Positions 28,864 through 38,792 of a stretch of 64,000 bases of DNA are shown here, in pieces (the first letter of the stretch is position 1; each line of letters begins with the position of its first letter). Below the pieces are notes generated by a model. That model worked only from the letters and a program-made list of their open reading frames with translations, searched no databases and was not told the origin of the DNA. The stretch is taken from positions 1 to 64,000 of the forward strand of contig NZ_FQUR01000014.1 in NCBI RefSeq assembly GCF_900129115.1, given 5' to 3'. Source of the stretch: Thermoanaerobacter uzonensis DSM 18761. GTDB lineage: Bacteria > Bacillota > Thermoanaerobacteria > Thermoanaerobacterales > Thermoanaerobacteraceae. Position numbers and translations under genes: made by a program.

Positions 28864-31044
28864 TCAGCATTCAGAATATCCGCAATTTAGGCACGTTTTA
28901 CAACCTTCTGTATACACAAATGTTGCCATACCGCAAGCAGGACAAATATCAATGTGAGTAGTAGAAGATTTAATTCCATTACCATTATTTTGTGGTTGAT
29001 ACCCATTTCTTAAGGCCTTGCCTATAGCATCAGGAACTGACATAACCCTATTTTCCCCAAAACCAATTGCTGTTGCACCACCAATTCCTATTAACTGTTC
29101 AGTAATTTCTTCAATTGCTACTCCACCGCGCAAAGCTAAGGAAATTAATCTTGCAATTGCTTCTGTAAAAGCCGCTACATCAGAACCAGCACGCCCAATA
29201 TTTACAAATACCTCAAACGGCTTCTCATCTATAAAATTAATCGTGACATATGCACGCCCTAATGGAGTTTCTATGCGTTTAGTAACTCCTTTTAATACAG
29301 GAGGTCTTTCTGTTATCTGTGTCTTTTCTTTTGATTTTATATCAGTAACTAAAACTCCTTCTCTAGAACCATCCCTATATACTGTAATGCCTTTACATCC
29401 CAATTCATAAGCCAATCTATAAATTTTATCTATATCATCAATTGTAGCAGAATTCGGTAAATTTATGGTCTTTGATATGCTTGAATCAACATATTTTTGT
29501 AGAACAGCTTGCATTTTCACGTGCTCTTCAGGAGTTATTTCATGGGCACTTACAAAGGCTGGATAATCAGCAAGCCAATGTTTTATCGTATGGGTACCAG
29601 TTCTATCTTGCCTTATATACTCTTTTGCAAAATTTGGCTCTATGCCAGAACTCACCCCTGTGAGAATAGAAGTTGTACCTGTAGGAGCTTGAGTCAAAAG
29701 AGTTGCATTCCGTATCCCATATGTTGCAATTTCCTCTCTTATTTCGTTTGGTAAACTTTTTACAAATTGTGATTTTAAATATTTTTCTGCAACAAATTCA
29801 GGAAATGCTCCTCTCTCTTTTGCAAGTTCCACAGAAGCTTTATATGCAGCATTTCTAATAGTGGAAGCTATTTGTTCTGTCACTTTAAGAGCATTTTCAC
29901 TGCCATATTTCAAATCCATAAGTATCAATGCATCGGCAAGTCCCATAATTCCAAGTCCTATTTTGCGTAATTTTTGAGCCATTTCTTTATTTTGTGGTAA
30001 TACATAAGCTCCTGAATCCAGCACATTATCTAAAAATCTAACCGCAATTTTTACTGTCTCTTCAAGATCGGTAAAATTAATTTTGCCATTTTCCACAAAA
30101 GCAACTAAGTTTATAGCTCCCAAATTGCATACTCCGTAAGGCTCCAAACCCAGCTCCCCACATGGATTTGTGGAGATTATCTTCGCAACATAATATGTAT
30201 TGCTAAATTTATTATACCTCTCTAAAAATACTACTCCCGGCTCTGCCGATTCCCAGGCAGCAGTAACAATTTTATTCCACAGCTCTCTCGCCGGAATTTC
30301 CTTGTAAACTATAGTTGGATACCCTTTAGACTTCCATTCAGTTAAGTCACCTCTCCACTCAGCATCGTAATTAGGATGAGAGGTATCTGGAAACTCAAGC
30401 TTCCATACTTTGTCATGCGCTACTGCTTCCATAAATGCATCTGACACAGCAACAGAGAGATTTGCTTGCTGCATTTTTGTTAAATCCTTCTTAACTTTAA
30501 TGAATTCTTCAATATCAGGGTGCCAGTCCCAAAGCATAAACATTAAAGCTGCTCTGCGACTTCCCCCCTGTTCAACTTGGGTAGCTACTTCATTTGCAGC
30601 CAACATCCAGCTTACAGCTCCTGATGAGGTACCACCTACTCCCTTTACATATGCCCCACGAGGTCTTAGTGTGCTCCAATTAATACCAACACCTCCACCT
30701 CGCGAGTTAATTTCCAGCATTTTAGCTATAGTATCCATTATAGCTGCCCGGCTGTCATTACCCTTTTTAGGATCATTTGCTTCAACAGGTATCACAAAGC
30801 AATTAAAGTAGGTAACCTCTCTGCCAGTCCCCGCCCCCGCAAGTATTCTACCCCCAGGTATAAATTTCCATTCACTCATCACTTTGTAAAACATCTCTTC
30901 TTCTCTTTTATTCGTAGCAATAGCTTTGGCAACTCTTCTAAACATTTCTTCCGTTTTTTTTTCAATCGGCTTTCCTTCTTTGTCTTTCAAAGCATACCTG
31001 TCAAGAAATACTTTTTCTCTTTGCTCATTCCAAATTGGAAGCAT
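28864..31044 (-). CDS. nrdJ: Vitamin B12-dependent (class II) ribonucleotide reductase
   Basis: Reduces ribonucleotides to deoxyribonucleotides with adenosylcobalamin. It is 727 residues from ATG 31044, with GGAGG nine bases upstream. The radical-barrel signatures GRILAGAGTGREVTYFNCFV and STNPCGELGLEPYG carry the active-site cysteines, and QAPTGTTSILTGVSSGIEP is the phosphate-binding region. The C-terminus has the NrdJ zinc-ribbon-like cysteines CPACGM and CKTCLNCGYSEC. Control by NrdR is indicated by two boxes over the promoter. Confidence 0.96.
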   Translation of the reverse strand: MLPIWNEQREKVFLDRYALKDKEGKPIEKKTEEMFRRVAKAIATNKREEEMFYKVMSEWKFIPGGRILAGAGTGREVTYFNCFVIPVEANDPKKGNDSRAAIMDTIAKMLEINSRGGGVGINWSTLRPRGAYVKGVGGTSSGAVSWMLAANEVATQVEQGGSRRAALMFMLWDWHPDIEEFIKVKKDLTKMQQANLSVAVSDAFMEAVAHDKVWKLEFPDTSHPNYDAEWRGDLTEWKSKGYPTIVYKEIPARELWNKIVTAAWESAEPGVVFLERYNKFSNTYYVAKIISTNPCGELGLEPYGVCNLGAINLVAFVENGKINFTDLEETVKIAVRFLDNVLDSGAYVLPQNKEMAQKLRKIGLGIMGLADALILMDLKYGSENALKVTEQIASTIRNAAYKASVELAKERGAFPEFVAEKYLKSQFVKSLPNEIREEIATYGIRNATLLTQAPTGTTSILTGVSSGIEPNFAKEYIRQDRTGTHTIKHWLADYPAFVSAHEITPEEHVKMQAVLQKYVDSSISKTINLPNSATIDDIDKIYRLAYELGCKGITVYRDGSREGVLVTDIKSKEKTQITERPPVLKGVTKRIETPLGRAYVTINFIDEKPFEVFVNIGRAGSDVAAFTEAIARLISLALRGGVAIEEITEQLIGIGGATAIGFGENRVMSVPDAIGKALRNGYQPQNNGNGIKSSTTHIDICPACGMATFVYTEGCKTCLNCGYSEC

Positions 31045-31070
31045 AATATAATTCCTCCTCTTATGTAAAA

Positions 31071-31086
31071 CCACAATATTTTGTGT
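31071..31086 (-). promoter_or_regulatory. NrdR box 1 upstream of nrdJ
   Basis: CCACAATATTTTGTGT fits the NrdR consensus (ACACWATATATWGTGT) at all but two positions. It covers the likely transcription start. Confidence 0.85.
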
Positions 31087-31099
31087 ATTGACGTCTTTT

Positions 31100-31127
31100 A
31101 TTATACATCTTATTGTGTTTTTTGCAA
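31100..31127 (-). promoter_or_regulatory. Promoter of nrdJ with NrdR box 2
   Basis: Minus strand TTGCAA (31122-31127), 16 bp, TATAAT (31100-31105). A second, half-conserved NrdR box (31103-31118, ending TTATTGTGT) lies between -35 and -10. The box centres are 32 bp apart, the spacing known for cooperative NrdR binding. Confidence 0.8.
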
Positions 31128-31217
31128 ATTTAAAATTCGAAGTTTTGCCCCACTTTTTCCACATCTACTATTAAATTTCGTCTAAAATCTTATTAAATTA
31201 AACCCAGAAAAAAATTT

Positions 31218-31241
31218 AAAGTCCGGCTTAACGCCGGAGTA
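31218..31241 (-). terminator. Terminator after the thioredoxin-like gene
   Basis: CTCCGGC-GTTAA-GCCGGAC stem on the minus strand followed by TTTAAATTTTTTT. It overlaps the stop codon. Confidence 0.88.
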
Positions 31242-31725
31242 AAATATATACAATTTCTCTAATTATTTCACTATCATACTTCCCTTTTAAGTAATCTCTC
31301 TTCCAATCTGCAACTTCTCTCTTCTCCAATTCCCTAACAATTTGCGGCCTTTCAACCCAATGCCCAAATTCTTTAAAATTCTCATCCATAAACACAAATG
31401 TAGGTATCCTAGGCTTTCCTTCCACATAGTAAGGTTTCATATACTCTTCATTTCCTTCTCTTTTGACAATTTTAAGTTCAAAAGTTTTATTATAACTCGC
31501 AATTTTAGCCACAATAGGTACATTCACTTGAGAATCTGGACACCAGGTTTCAGCAAAGGCCAAAATATTTACCTTAGGTAAAGAAGCAATCTTCTGCACC
31601 ACATCTTCTTCTAAAACAGTCTTATCATATCTTTCCCTGATACGCTGTCTTGTAATATCATCTTCAGAAGTTTCTATAAATTCATCAAAAGTAAGCCCTT
31701 TTTCAAATAAATCTTTTAAGCTCAA
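31228..31725 (-). CDS. Thioredoxin-like protein with a CPDS active site
   Basis: 165-residue cytoplasmic protein with a thioredoxin fold. The strand NILAFAETWCPDSQVNVPIV sits at about residues 53-72, and RIPTFVFMDENFKEFGHW carries the cis-Pro. The active site is W-C-P-D-S, so the resolving Cys is Ser, which points to a monothiol or binding role rather than a classic disulfide reductase. It precedes the minus-strand terminator and follows an aminotransferase gene by 14 bp, so the two are probably co-transcribed. Confidence 0.85.
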   Translation of the reverse strand: MSLKDLFEKGLTFDEFIETSEDDITRQRIRERYDKTVLEEDVVQKIASLPKVNILAFAETWCPDSQVNVPIVAKIASYNKTFELKIVKREGNEEYMKPYYVEGKPRIPTFVFMDENFKEFGHWVERPQIVRELEKREVADWKRDYLKGKYDSEIIREIVYILLRR

Positions 31726-31739
31726 AGAGCTTTCCTCCT

Positions 31740-33167
31740 TTACTGTCTTTTAAATAAAGAGCCTAACACTGTTTTTGCACCTGAAACAGTTATCCCCAAG
31801 AAACTGCTATTGCGCGTTAAAATTTCATCTAAAGCATCTACCACTTTGTCAATTTGTTCTTTTGTCACAATCAAAGGAGGCTCTAATCTTATTACATTTG
31901 GATTATTCAAAGTGTAGGCTGTTATAATTCGATGCTTATTTTGAAGTTCTCCCGCAATCAAAGAACCCATGTATTCACTTGAAAGCTTTGAAATAGCACC
32001 TCCAGAAATTTTGTCAAGAAGTCCTCCTTCTGGTTGATTAAATTCTATTCCTATTAAAAGCCCCTTTCCTCTAACATCTTTTATAAGTTTTGGATGTTTT
32101 TCTTTTAATTCTTTCAGTCGACCTAAAAAGTATTCACCTTTTTCTTTTGCAGCATCAGGAAGTTTTTTCTCTATAATAGCTTGTATTGAAGCAATTGCAG
32201 CAGCACATGCATAGGTATTGCCGCCAAAAGTAGAAGTATGCAAAAGAGCTTTTTCCATGCTCCCATAAGCCTTTTGCCATATTTCTTCCCTAGTTATGTA
32301 GGCGCCAATAGGCATAACTCCTCCACCTAAAGACTTAGCAAGACACATTATGTCTGGAACTACTCCTTCGTGCTCACATGCAAACATTTTTCCTGTTCTT
32401 CCAAAGCCAGTTTGAACCTCATCTAATATTAAATAAGCATCATATTTAGTACATAATTCCCGCACTTTTTGCAAATATCCCTCAGGTGGAACGATAACTC
32501 CACCTTCCCCTTGGATAGGCTCTACTATAAAAGCAGCAACGTCTCTACCTTTCAAAGTTTCCTCCAAAGCTTTTTCATCTCCAAATGGAATAGGAACTGT
32601 CTCTGGCACAAGTGGTTTAAAATACTTTTGATATTTTTCTCGCCCTGTCACTGAAAGGGCACCCATCGATTTACCGTGAAAAGAGTTTTGGCAATAAACT
32701 ATTTTGTGCTTTCCAGAGGCAATTTTAGCAAGTTTTAAAGCACCTTCTACTGCTTCTGCACCACTGTTACAAAAAAAACTCCTTTTAAGATTTCCTGGTG
32801 TCACTTTTGCAAGATTATGAGCAAGAACCCCCGGCAAATTTCCTATAGCAGCTTGTAGTATGTTAGGCATATCTTTTACTTTTTCTACAGCTTCGATGAC
32901 CTCATCGGGGTTATGCCCTAAATTTAAAGCACCATAACCTCCTAAAAAATCATAATACTCATTTCCTTCATTATCCCATACTGAAACTCCTTTAGCTCTT
33001 ACAAAAAGTTTATCAAACTGAAGCATTGAAAGCATGGATACAAAAACTGAATTTATATATTCTTTGTAATTTTCTCTGACTTGATTTTTGTTCAAAGTAA
33101 GTGCCTCTTCTAAAGTGATATATTCTGGAATGTCGTCTTTCACTTTCCCCTTTGTTCCTTCATACAT
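31740..33167 (-). CDS. Class III aminotransferase (putrescine/ornithine type)
   Basis: PLP-dependent omega-aminotransferase of 475 residues. [18 protein letters not shown] and [14 protein letters not shown] bind the cofactor phosphate, [23 protein letters not shown] holds the PLP Asp, and the Schiff-base Lys is in [16 protein letters not shown]. The N-terminal extension and C-terminus resemble putrescine or ornithine aminotransferases (YgjG type). The exact amine donor is not decidable here. ATG 33167 follows AAGGAGAG. Confidence 0.88.
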   Translation of the reverse strand: MYEGTKGKVKDDIPEYITLEEALTLNKNQVRENYKEYINSVFVSMLSMLQFDKLFVRAKGVSVWDNEGNEYYDFLGGYGALNLGHNPDEVIEAVEKVKDMPNILQAAIGNLPGVLAHNLAKVTPGNLKRSFFCNSGAEAVEGALKLAKIASGKHKIVYCQNSFHGKSMGALSVTGREKYQKYFKPLVPETVPIPFGDEKALEETLKGRDVAAFIVEPIQGEGGVIVPPEGYLQKVRELCTKYDAYLILDEVQTGFGRTGKMFACEHEGVVPDIMCLAKSLGGGVMPIGAYITREEIWQKAYGSMEKALLHTSTFGGNTYACAAAIASIQAIIEKKLPDAAKEKGEYFLGRLKELKEKHPKLIKDVRGKGLLIGIEFNQPEGGLLDKISGGAISKLSSEYMGSLIAGELQNKHRIITAYTLNNPNVIRLEPPLIVTKEQIDKVVDALDEILTRNSSFLGITVSGAKTVLGSLFKRQ

Positions 33168-33187
33168 TTTTCATCTCTCCTTCATTT

Positions 33188-33415
33188 TTAATGTCTGTGG
33201 TGGTGATGATGGTGATTATGGTCATGTCCACAATGGTTGCAACTATTTTCAGCATATTTAATATTTTCTAATTCTCTTCTTACTCTCTCTTTTATTTCTT
33301 TCACATATTCTTGCCTCAGCCTTTTCTGCTCTTCTTTTTCCTCTTCTGTTAAACCTTCTGTTTGCGATTTGTAATAAAGGAAATTTATTCTATCTATCAT
33401 CTCTCTCGTTATCAT
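33188..33415 (-). CDS. DUF896 (YnzC-type) protein with a His-rich tail
   Basis: 75 residues. Residues 1-52 fit the DUF896 helical hairpin (RINFLYYKSQTEGLTEEEKEEQKRLR). The last 17 or so residues are unusual: C-N-H-C-G-H-D-H-N followed by six His, Arg, His, which looks like a metal-binding or metallochaperone tail. It is the first gene of the run with the aminotransferase and thioredoxin-like genes. A TATAAT box lies 35 bp upstream (33450-33455). DUF896 proteins have no firm function. Confidence 0.85.
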   Translation of the reverse strand: MITREMIDRINFLYYKSQTEGLTEEEKEEQKRLRQEYVKEIKERVRRELENIKYAENSCNHCGHDHNHHHHHHRH

Positions 33416-33562
33416 CTCTCCACCTCATCGAGTAAACTTTAACAAATATATTATATTCCTTTTTTCCAAAAAACAAAAGAATTTTTATAAATTAATGGAT
33501 ATGACTATCACTTTTATGATATTATAACAATATAGCGGCAAATATTTAAGGAGGTTTTTGTA

Positions 33563-34201
33563 ATGCCTTTAATTTGGATATTTTTTCTAATATTATTGTT
33601 TCCCTTTTTAATATTTGTATTTTTCATACAAGCAGCTACTTTTTCTTTTGCAAAATTAGGGTTATCTCCTCAAATGGCAGTTTTTCTTTTTAGCTTATCT
33701 TTAATAGGAAGTGTAATCAATATTCCTATATCTCGCAAAAAATTTATAGTACATGATGAAGAAGAGATATTTTTTCCTTTTCTTTTCTACTATCCTCCAA
33801 GAGTAAGAGAACAAATAATTGCTGTAAATGTAGGGGGTGCCATCATTCCTGTGCTATTCAGTATATACCTCATGCAAAGAACCCCTCTAATTCCTACGAT
33901 AATAGCTACTATAATAGTCACAGCTGTTGCCAAAGCATTAGCTAAACCTGTGCCAGGAGTAGGTATTTCACTTCCTGCCTTTATACCACCTCTTGTAGCA
34001 GCTGCTGCAGCAATTTTGCTATCTCATAATAATGCAGCTCCTGTAGCATACATCTCTGGAGTTTTAGGCACATTAATCGGAGCAGATCTTTTAAATTTGC
34101 CTCATTTTAAAGACCTAAACTCTCATGCTATAAGTATAGGGGGAGCAGGTATATTTGATGGAATTTTTTTAGTAGGTGTAGTAGCAGCTTTATTAGCTTA
34201 A
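33563..34201 (+). CDS. DUF1614 membrane protein
   Basis: 212 residues with about six hydrophobic segments, beginning WIFFLILLFPFLIFVFFIQA. Characteristic stretches are ISRKKFIVHDEEE, AVNVGGAIIPVLFSIYL and the small-residue-rich GIFDGIFLVGVVAALLA at the end. These match the DUF1614 family of uncharacterised integral membrane proteins in Firmicutes. AAGGAGG lies before ATG 33563. It is transcribed alone, divergent from the DUF896 gene. Confidence 0.85.
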   Translation: MPLIWIFFLILLFPFLIFVFFIQAATFSFAKLGLSPQMAVFLFSLSLIGSVINIPISRKKFIVHDEEEIFFPFLFYYPPRVREQIIAVNVGGAIIPVLFSIYLMQRTPLIPTIIATIIVTAVAKALAKPVPGVGISLPAFIPPLVAAAAAILLSHNNAAPVAYISGVLGTLIGADLLNLPHFKDLNSHAISIGGAGIFDGIFLVGVVAALLA

Positions 34202-34231
34202 AAATACCCTACTTACACCGTAGGGTATTTT
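34201..34231. terminator. Bidirectional terminator between convergent genes
   Basis: AAAATACCCTAC/GTAGGGTATTTT, a perfect 12-bp stem with a 7-base loop, between the DUF1614 and S9 peptidase genes. Confidence 0.92.
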
Positions 34232-34233
34232 CC

Positions 34234-36231
34234 TCACTTTAAATACTTATTAAACCATTCTGTTATTTCTTTAAGCCTTCCTATCCTATTTTTAGGCTTG
34301 CCACTTCTTGAAAGCTCATGATTTTCACCATGAAAAAGTACCAATTTCGATTCCACACCAAAATATTTAAGAGCGCTAAAAATTTGAAGTGCTTCTCCCA
34401 TCCAGCATCTATAGTCTTCATCTGAATGCAAAAACAAAGTAGGGGTTTTTACTCTATCTGCGTATTTTAAAGGCGAATGTTCCCAATACTTTCCAAAATT
34501 ATCCCAAGGGGTTCCTCCTATTTGGTCAGGAACAAAATAATAACCTATATCCGTCGTCCCAAATTCTGTTGTCCAATTAGATATGCTCCTTTGAGATACT
34601 GCTGCCTTAAACCTATCTGTATGCCCTATTATCCAGTTTGTCATAAATCCTCCATAAGAACCACCTGTTACTCCTACTCTTGAAGAATCAATGTCTTTGT
34701 AATTTTCAAGCACATAATCTGTAAATTTCATAATATCTTCATAATCAATTGTCCCATATTTTCCTCTTATATCAGCAAATTCGTTTCCTCTGCCATCGCT
34801 TCCTACCGGATTGCAGAAAAACACAAAATACCCTTCTGAAGCCCAGTACTGCATTTCATGGAAGTACACTTCACCATATACTGTTTTAGGACCACCATGT
34901 ATATTTAATATTGCAGGATACTTCTTGCCTTCTTCATAGTCTATAGGCTTTATAACCCAACCATCTATAAAATGCCCTGGCCTCGTCTCTACCTCTACTC
35001 TTTCAAGCTTTGAATGTTTCTTTTCCTCCTGTACCCACTCATTAAAGTCAGTAATCTGTATCTCTTGCCCGTCTTTGTACTCATAAAGCTCCAAAAGCTT
35101 TAATCCTCTAAAACCGATAAAAAGAATATTATCGCCACATACATCAAACATATCCACAGATCCATCTTTATCTATCACTTTTTCTATTTTCCCTTCTAAA
35201 TTTATCCTGTTAAGATAAGCATTGTACCTCTCTGTAGATATGAAGTACAAATAATCTCCTTCTGCTTTAAAACTAAAGCCTGAACCGTATCTCACATCGG
35301 AATTTACAGAATTCCCTAAACTCATGTCAAGGTTAGGAGTTATGCACCTTCTTTCACCTGATTCTTCTTCCAAAACGTAGAATTTGCTGTTTTCATTTAT
35401 ACCGTATTTTTTCATATCTGTTCCAGCGCATATTATCTTATCTCCTAAAAAATCCACATACCTATAGGAAAAATCTGAATCCTTATTCACTTTCTTAAGT
35501 TCTCCAACCTTTAAATTGTATATATAAACATCACTTGTCAAAGGCATTTTGTCTTTATAACTTTTTCCTATAAACACAGCTTTTGTCTTATCTTTGTTGA
35601 GCTTTAAAGAATACACATCAGTGTATTCATCTGTTATAGGCTGCAATTTATTATCACTTAATTTATAAACATAGAGCCTTCCCCTGTCTTTATTGATGAC
35701 TCCTTCGCCATTCGCCCAAAAAGGAATCTCATCAAATACTTCGTAATCTTTCTCCTCTTTTCTTCTTTCAAGCTCTTTTTTCTTCTCCTCCTCACTCAAA
35801 CCCTCCAAATCCTTTTTATTCATATTATAAAGTGCAATCAAGAGAAAAGTATCGTCATCAACAGGCAAAATCTCTGTAACCTTTTTAGGTATCACAAAAG
35901 CCTCAACAGCCTCTCCTCCGTGTATGTTAATTTTGTAGTACTTTGTAAATTCCTCTCCACTTTCTACCTTCTCTTTGTCCTTTGGATTTCTGCTACCTGC
36001 AAAAAGTATGTAATCATCGTCAAGCCATACAAACCCTCTCTCCTCATTAAAGGAAGTCAGCTGAAAATATTTTTTAGTCTTTGTATCCAAAACCCATATG
36101 TTAGACAAATACTTGTTCTCCTCAACGTCTATTCTATGTACCACAAATGCTGCGTGACTACCACTTGGAGAAAATTTTAATCCTGATAAAAATTTAAATT
36201 TTGTAAAATCTTCTAATTGTAACTTCTCCAT
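34234..36231 (-). CDS. S9 family serine peptidase (acylaminoacyl-peptidase-like)
   Basis: 665-residue cytoplasmic enzyme: N-terminal beta-propeller with repeated WD-like strands (residues about 1-400) and a C-terminal alpha/beta hydrolase. The nucleophile Ser is in VGVTGGSYGGFMTNW, with Asp in FLHSDEDYRCWMGEALQ and His in HGENHELSRSGK. It removes short peptides or acylated N-terminal residues from peptides. It is adjacent to the RiPP exporter region but separated by a pseudogene, so a role in peptide maturation is only a possibility. Confidence 0.92.
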   Translation of the reverse strand: MEKLQLEDFTKFKFLSGLKFSPSGSHAAFVVHRIDVEENKYLSNIWVLDTKTKKYFQLTSFNEERGFVWLDDDYILFAGSRNPKDKEKVESGEEFTKYYKINIHGGEAVEAFVIPKKVTEILPVDDDTFLLIALYNMNKKDLEGLSEEEKKKELERRKEEKDYEVFDEIPFWANGEGVINKDRGRLYVYKLSDNKLQPITDEYTDVYSLKLNKDKTKAVFIGKSYKDKMPLTSDVYIYNLKVGELKKVNKDSDFSYRYVDFLGDKIICAGTDMKKYGINENSKFYVLEEESGERRCITPNLDMSLGNSVNSDVRYGSGFSFKAEGDYLYFISTERYNAYLNRINLEGKIEKVIDKDGSVDMFDVCGDNILFIGFRGLKLLELYEYKDGQEIQITDFNEWVQEEKKHSKLERVEVETRPGHFIDGWVIKPIDYEEGKKYPAILNIHGGPKTVYGEVYFHEMQYWASEGYFVFFCNPVGSDGRGNEFADIRGKYGTIDYEDIMKFTDYVLENYKDIDSSRVGVTGGSYGGFMTNWIIGHTDRFKAAVSQRSISNWTTEFGTTDIGYYFVPDQIGGTPWDNFGKYWEHSPLKYADRVKTPTLFLHSDEDYRCWMGEALQIFSALKYFGVESKLVLFHGENHELSRSGKPKNRIGRLKEITEWFNKYLK

Positions 36232-36291
36232 TAAAAACGCCCCCTAATAAAATGTTTTCAAAAATATTATAGCACTAAAATACAAAAATTC

Positions 36292-36985
36292 CTAAAGGCT
36301 TTCTCTATACTGCGGCGGAAATATTACACTCAAATAAGAATAGCTGGCAGTATAGGTCTTCATATTGAAGATAACTTTTCGGATATTTTTTAACCACTTT
36401 TTAATATCAAACAAAAATTTCTTAATGAGGAAATTTTCCTGTTTATAGAAAATAGCAATGGGCCATCCTTCTATTTTTTCTTTCAAGCTTTCCAATACAT
36501 TTGCATAAGAAATCCTCTCTTCCTGAGACGATTCGATAAATACAAAAAAGTAAAAAGGAATAAAGATTACTGAAACTATAGCAAGGATAGGGTTGAGATA
36601 TATTAATACGACTATCACAACTAAAAATCTCAAAATATTAAGAAGAGTTGATGTGAAGAAATAGGAAGCTTTTGCAGACTTTCATATGTCTTTTGAAAAA
36701 AATTAGCTGCTACTTCTTATATTCAAATCTACACTCTGCTATAAAATTTAAAATTACTACAATGGTTCTTATTACAAAGAGCGCTAACAAAAGTGATATT
36801 AACTTAGACAAAAAGAATTTTGACTGCATTAAGTTAATTATCTTTCGATTAATAAAAGGTACCAAAGCTCCCAGTAAAGATATTGCAGCCCAAAGGATGA
36901 GGATATAAAACTAAGGCTTCCAATATGGTCTGGAGTAGTGAAGAATTTTTTTAAGATATACTTTACCCCATAGACCAATCCAGCT
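36292..36985 (-). pseudogene. Decayed ABC exporter transmembrane domain
   Basis: The minus strand reads as pieces of an ABC exporter membrane domain in different frames: YLKKILHYSRPYWKP then stop (36911-36913), FYILILWAAISLLGALVPFI to a stop at 36710-36712, then a frameshift to a 113-codon piece beginning at 36633 (LVVIVVLIYLNPILAIVSVI) that ends at 36292. No ATP-binding domain follows. It looks like the partner half-transporter of the intact exporter just upstream. Confidence 0.8.
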
Positions 36986-37064
36986 CTCTTACAGCCTATA
37001 TGGTACACCTTTTAAACTATAAATATCTCTCTTTTTAATTTCTCTGGTATTTCACACAAAATTT

Positions 37065-38792
37065 TTATATAGCTTCTTCTGAAGCCTTCATCTCTTCTTT
37101 CTCATCAATCCCATAATTGTACATATAATATAAATACCCTCTTTTATTTAATAGTTCATCCAATGTGCCTCTTTCAATGATTTCTCCATCTCTCATCACA
37201 AATATTTCATCATACCTTTTAAGTATCTCTGGGTCTAACTTATGGGTTACAGCAAGCACTGTCGCATCTAAATTTATAAGTATCCTCTCTATATCGCTTG
37301 CCGTAACTTTGTCTAAAGCCGCCGTAGCTTCATCTATAAGCAGTATTTCAGCTTTCTTGATTAACGCTCTTGCAATTGCTATCCTCTGTCTCTCTCCTCC
37401 TGATAGCTCTACTTCCCCTTCTCCTACTATTGTATCGAGTCCTTTGGGAAGTTTCTCAACAACATGAACTAAACCAGATTGTCTCAAGGCCTCGTTTATC
37501 TCCTCTTCACTGCATTCACTGTACAGACAAATGTTATTCTTTAATGTGTCGCTAAACATAAAGACATTCTGCTGTATAATACTAACTTTCCTGTAATAGG
37601 AAGCAGGGTCAAATTCTCTTATATCTACTCCGTCAATTAGCACTTGCCCCTCATAATCTGTAATGTGATTTAATAAGACTCTAAGTAGTGTGGTCTTTCC
37701 ACAACCGCTTTCTCCGACCAACGTATATTTTTTGCCCTTATCAAGTTTTATGTTTATGTTTGACAAAGCATTCCTCTTCCCATCGTAGGAAAAGGTTAGG
37801 TTCTTGATTTCTATGGAATTTTTAAATTCAAAAGGCTTATCTCCCTGTGAGACTTCCTCTTTGCTTACGTCTATTATTTCTTTTTGGATTTTATCTGCTA
37901 TTTTTTCAACAGATTTTATTTTTGTTCCATATACAGATGCAGAAATTAAAGGATTTACTATGTAGTTCATAAGCTGTACAGCGGCAATCATAGAACCTAC
38001 TGTTATGTAACCTCTTAAGACTAAATATGTGGCTACGAGAATGTTTACAAAAAACATCGCAAATCCTGACACGATAGACAAAGCTCCCTGAAATCCTTGA
38101 AATGCATCAGATTTGTACCCCGCCATTTCTGCATCTTTGTTATCTTTTGATGTCATATTGAGGATTTTATTCTCTATGTTAAAGGCCTTTATTACTTCAA
38201 ATCCCTGAGCCATCTCCTTTATCCTGTTAGTAAACCTCTCAAGCTTTTTAAGGTACTGCCCCTTTAGTTCCTGGTTTATTTTTGTGAAAAGCTGAGGCAC
38301 AATCACTGGAACCCAGCCAAAAATGAAAATGACTATAGTGAGATAAACGTTTATTCGAAGTATCAAATATAAAGACACGATAAATAGTAAAACGTCTTCC
38401 ATAATGTTAATGAGACTTGTTAAATAATTACTCTCTATCATTCTCACATCATTGCTAAGTAAAGATATCAATCCTGAACTTGTAATTTTTCTTCTTCTAG
38501 AATTTATGAAACTTTCTATGATGGATTGCTTGTAGTCTATCAATACTTTTTTGTTAAAAGCTGATGAAGCTGCTTTTGACAAAGTTTCAGCTGTAAATAC
38601 TGCTATCAAAAACCCTACTGAATACCATATTAACGTAGAAATGCTGTAATTTAAATTTCCAACAGATGTGTCAACAATTATTTTAAAAAGTATCGCCTGC
38701 AGGGCTTTAAGAGCTGACACGAAAATTATAAGTATAACGTTTACCAGAATTAAAAACTTGTACTTTAAGATGTATTTCTTTATCGTCTCCAT
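37065..38792 (-). CDS. ABC exporter of the RiPP cluster
   Basis: 575-residue half-transporter with membrane domain first (about six helices, residues 1-310) and then an ATPase: Walker A GESGCGKTTLL, signature LSGGERQRIAIARAL, Walker B ILLIDEATAALD and the H-loop AVTHKLD. No peptidase C39 domain is present, so leader removal must be done elsewhere. The ATG directly follows the radical SAM stop (TAA-ATG), which shows tight coupling. It probably exports the modified peptide and may also give immunity. Confidence 0.92.
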   Translation of the reverse strand: METIKKYILKYKFLILVNVILIIFVSALKALQAILFKIIVDTSVGNLNYSISTLIWYSVGFLIAVFTAETLSKAASSAFNKKVLIDYKQSIIESFINSRRRKITSSGLISLLSNDVRMIESNYLTSLINIMEDVLLFIVSLYLILRINVYLTIVIFIFGWVPVIVPQLFTKINQELKGQYLKKLERFTNRIKEMAQGFEVIKAFNIENKILNMTSKDNKDAEMAGYKSDAFQGFQGALSIVSGFAMFFVNILVATYLVLRGYITVGSMIAAVQLMNYIVNPLISASVYGTKIKSVEKIADKIQKEIIDVSKEEVSQGDKPFEFKNSIEIKNLTFSYDGKRNALSNINIKLDKGKKYTLVGESGCGKTTLLRVLLNHITDYEGQVLIDGVDIREFDPASYYRKVSIIQQNVFMFSDTLKNNICLYSECSEEEINEALRQSGLVHVVEKLPKGLDTIVGEGEVELSGGERQRIAIARALIKKAEILLIDEATAALDKVTASDIERILINLDATVLAVTHKLDPEILKRYDEIFVMRDGEIIERGTLDELLNKRGYLYYMYNYGIDEKEEMKASEEAI

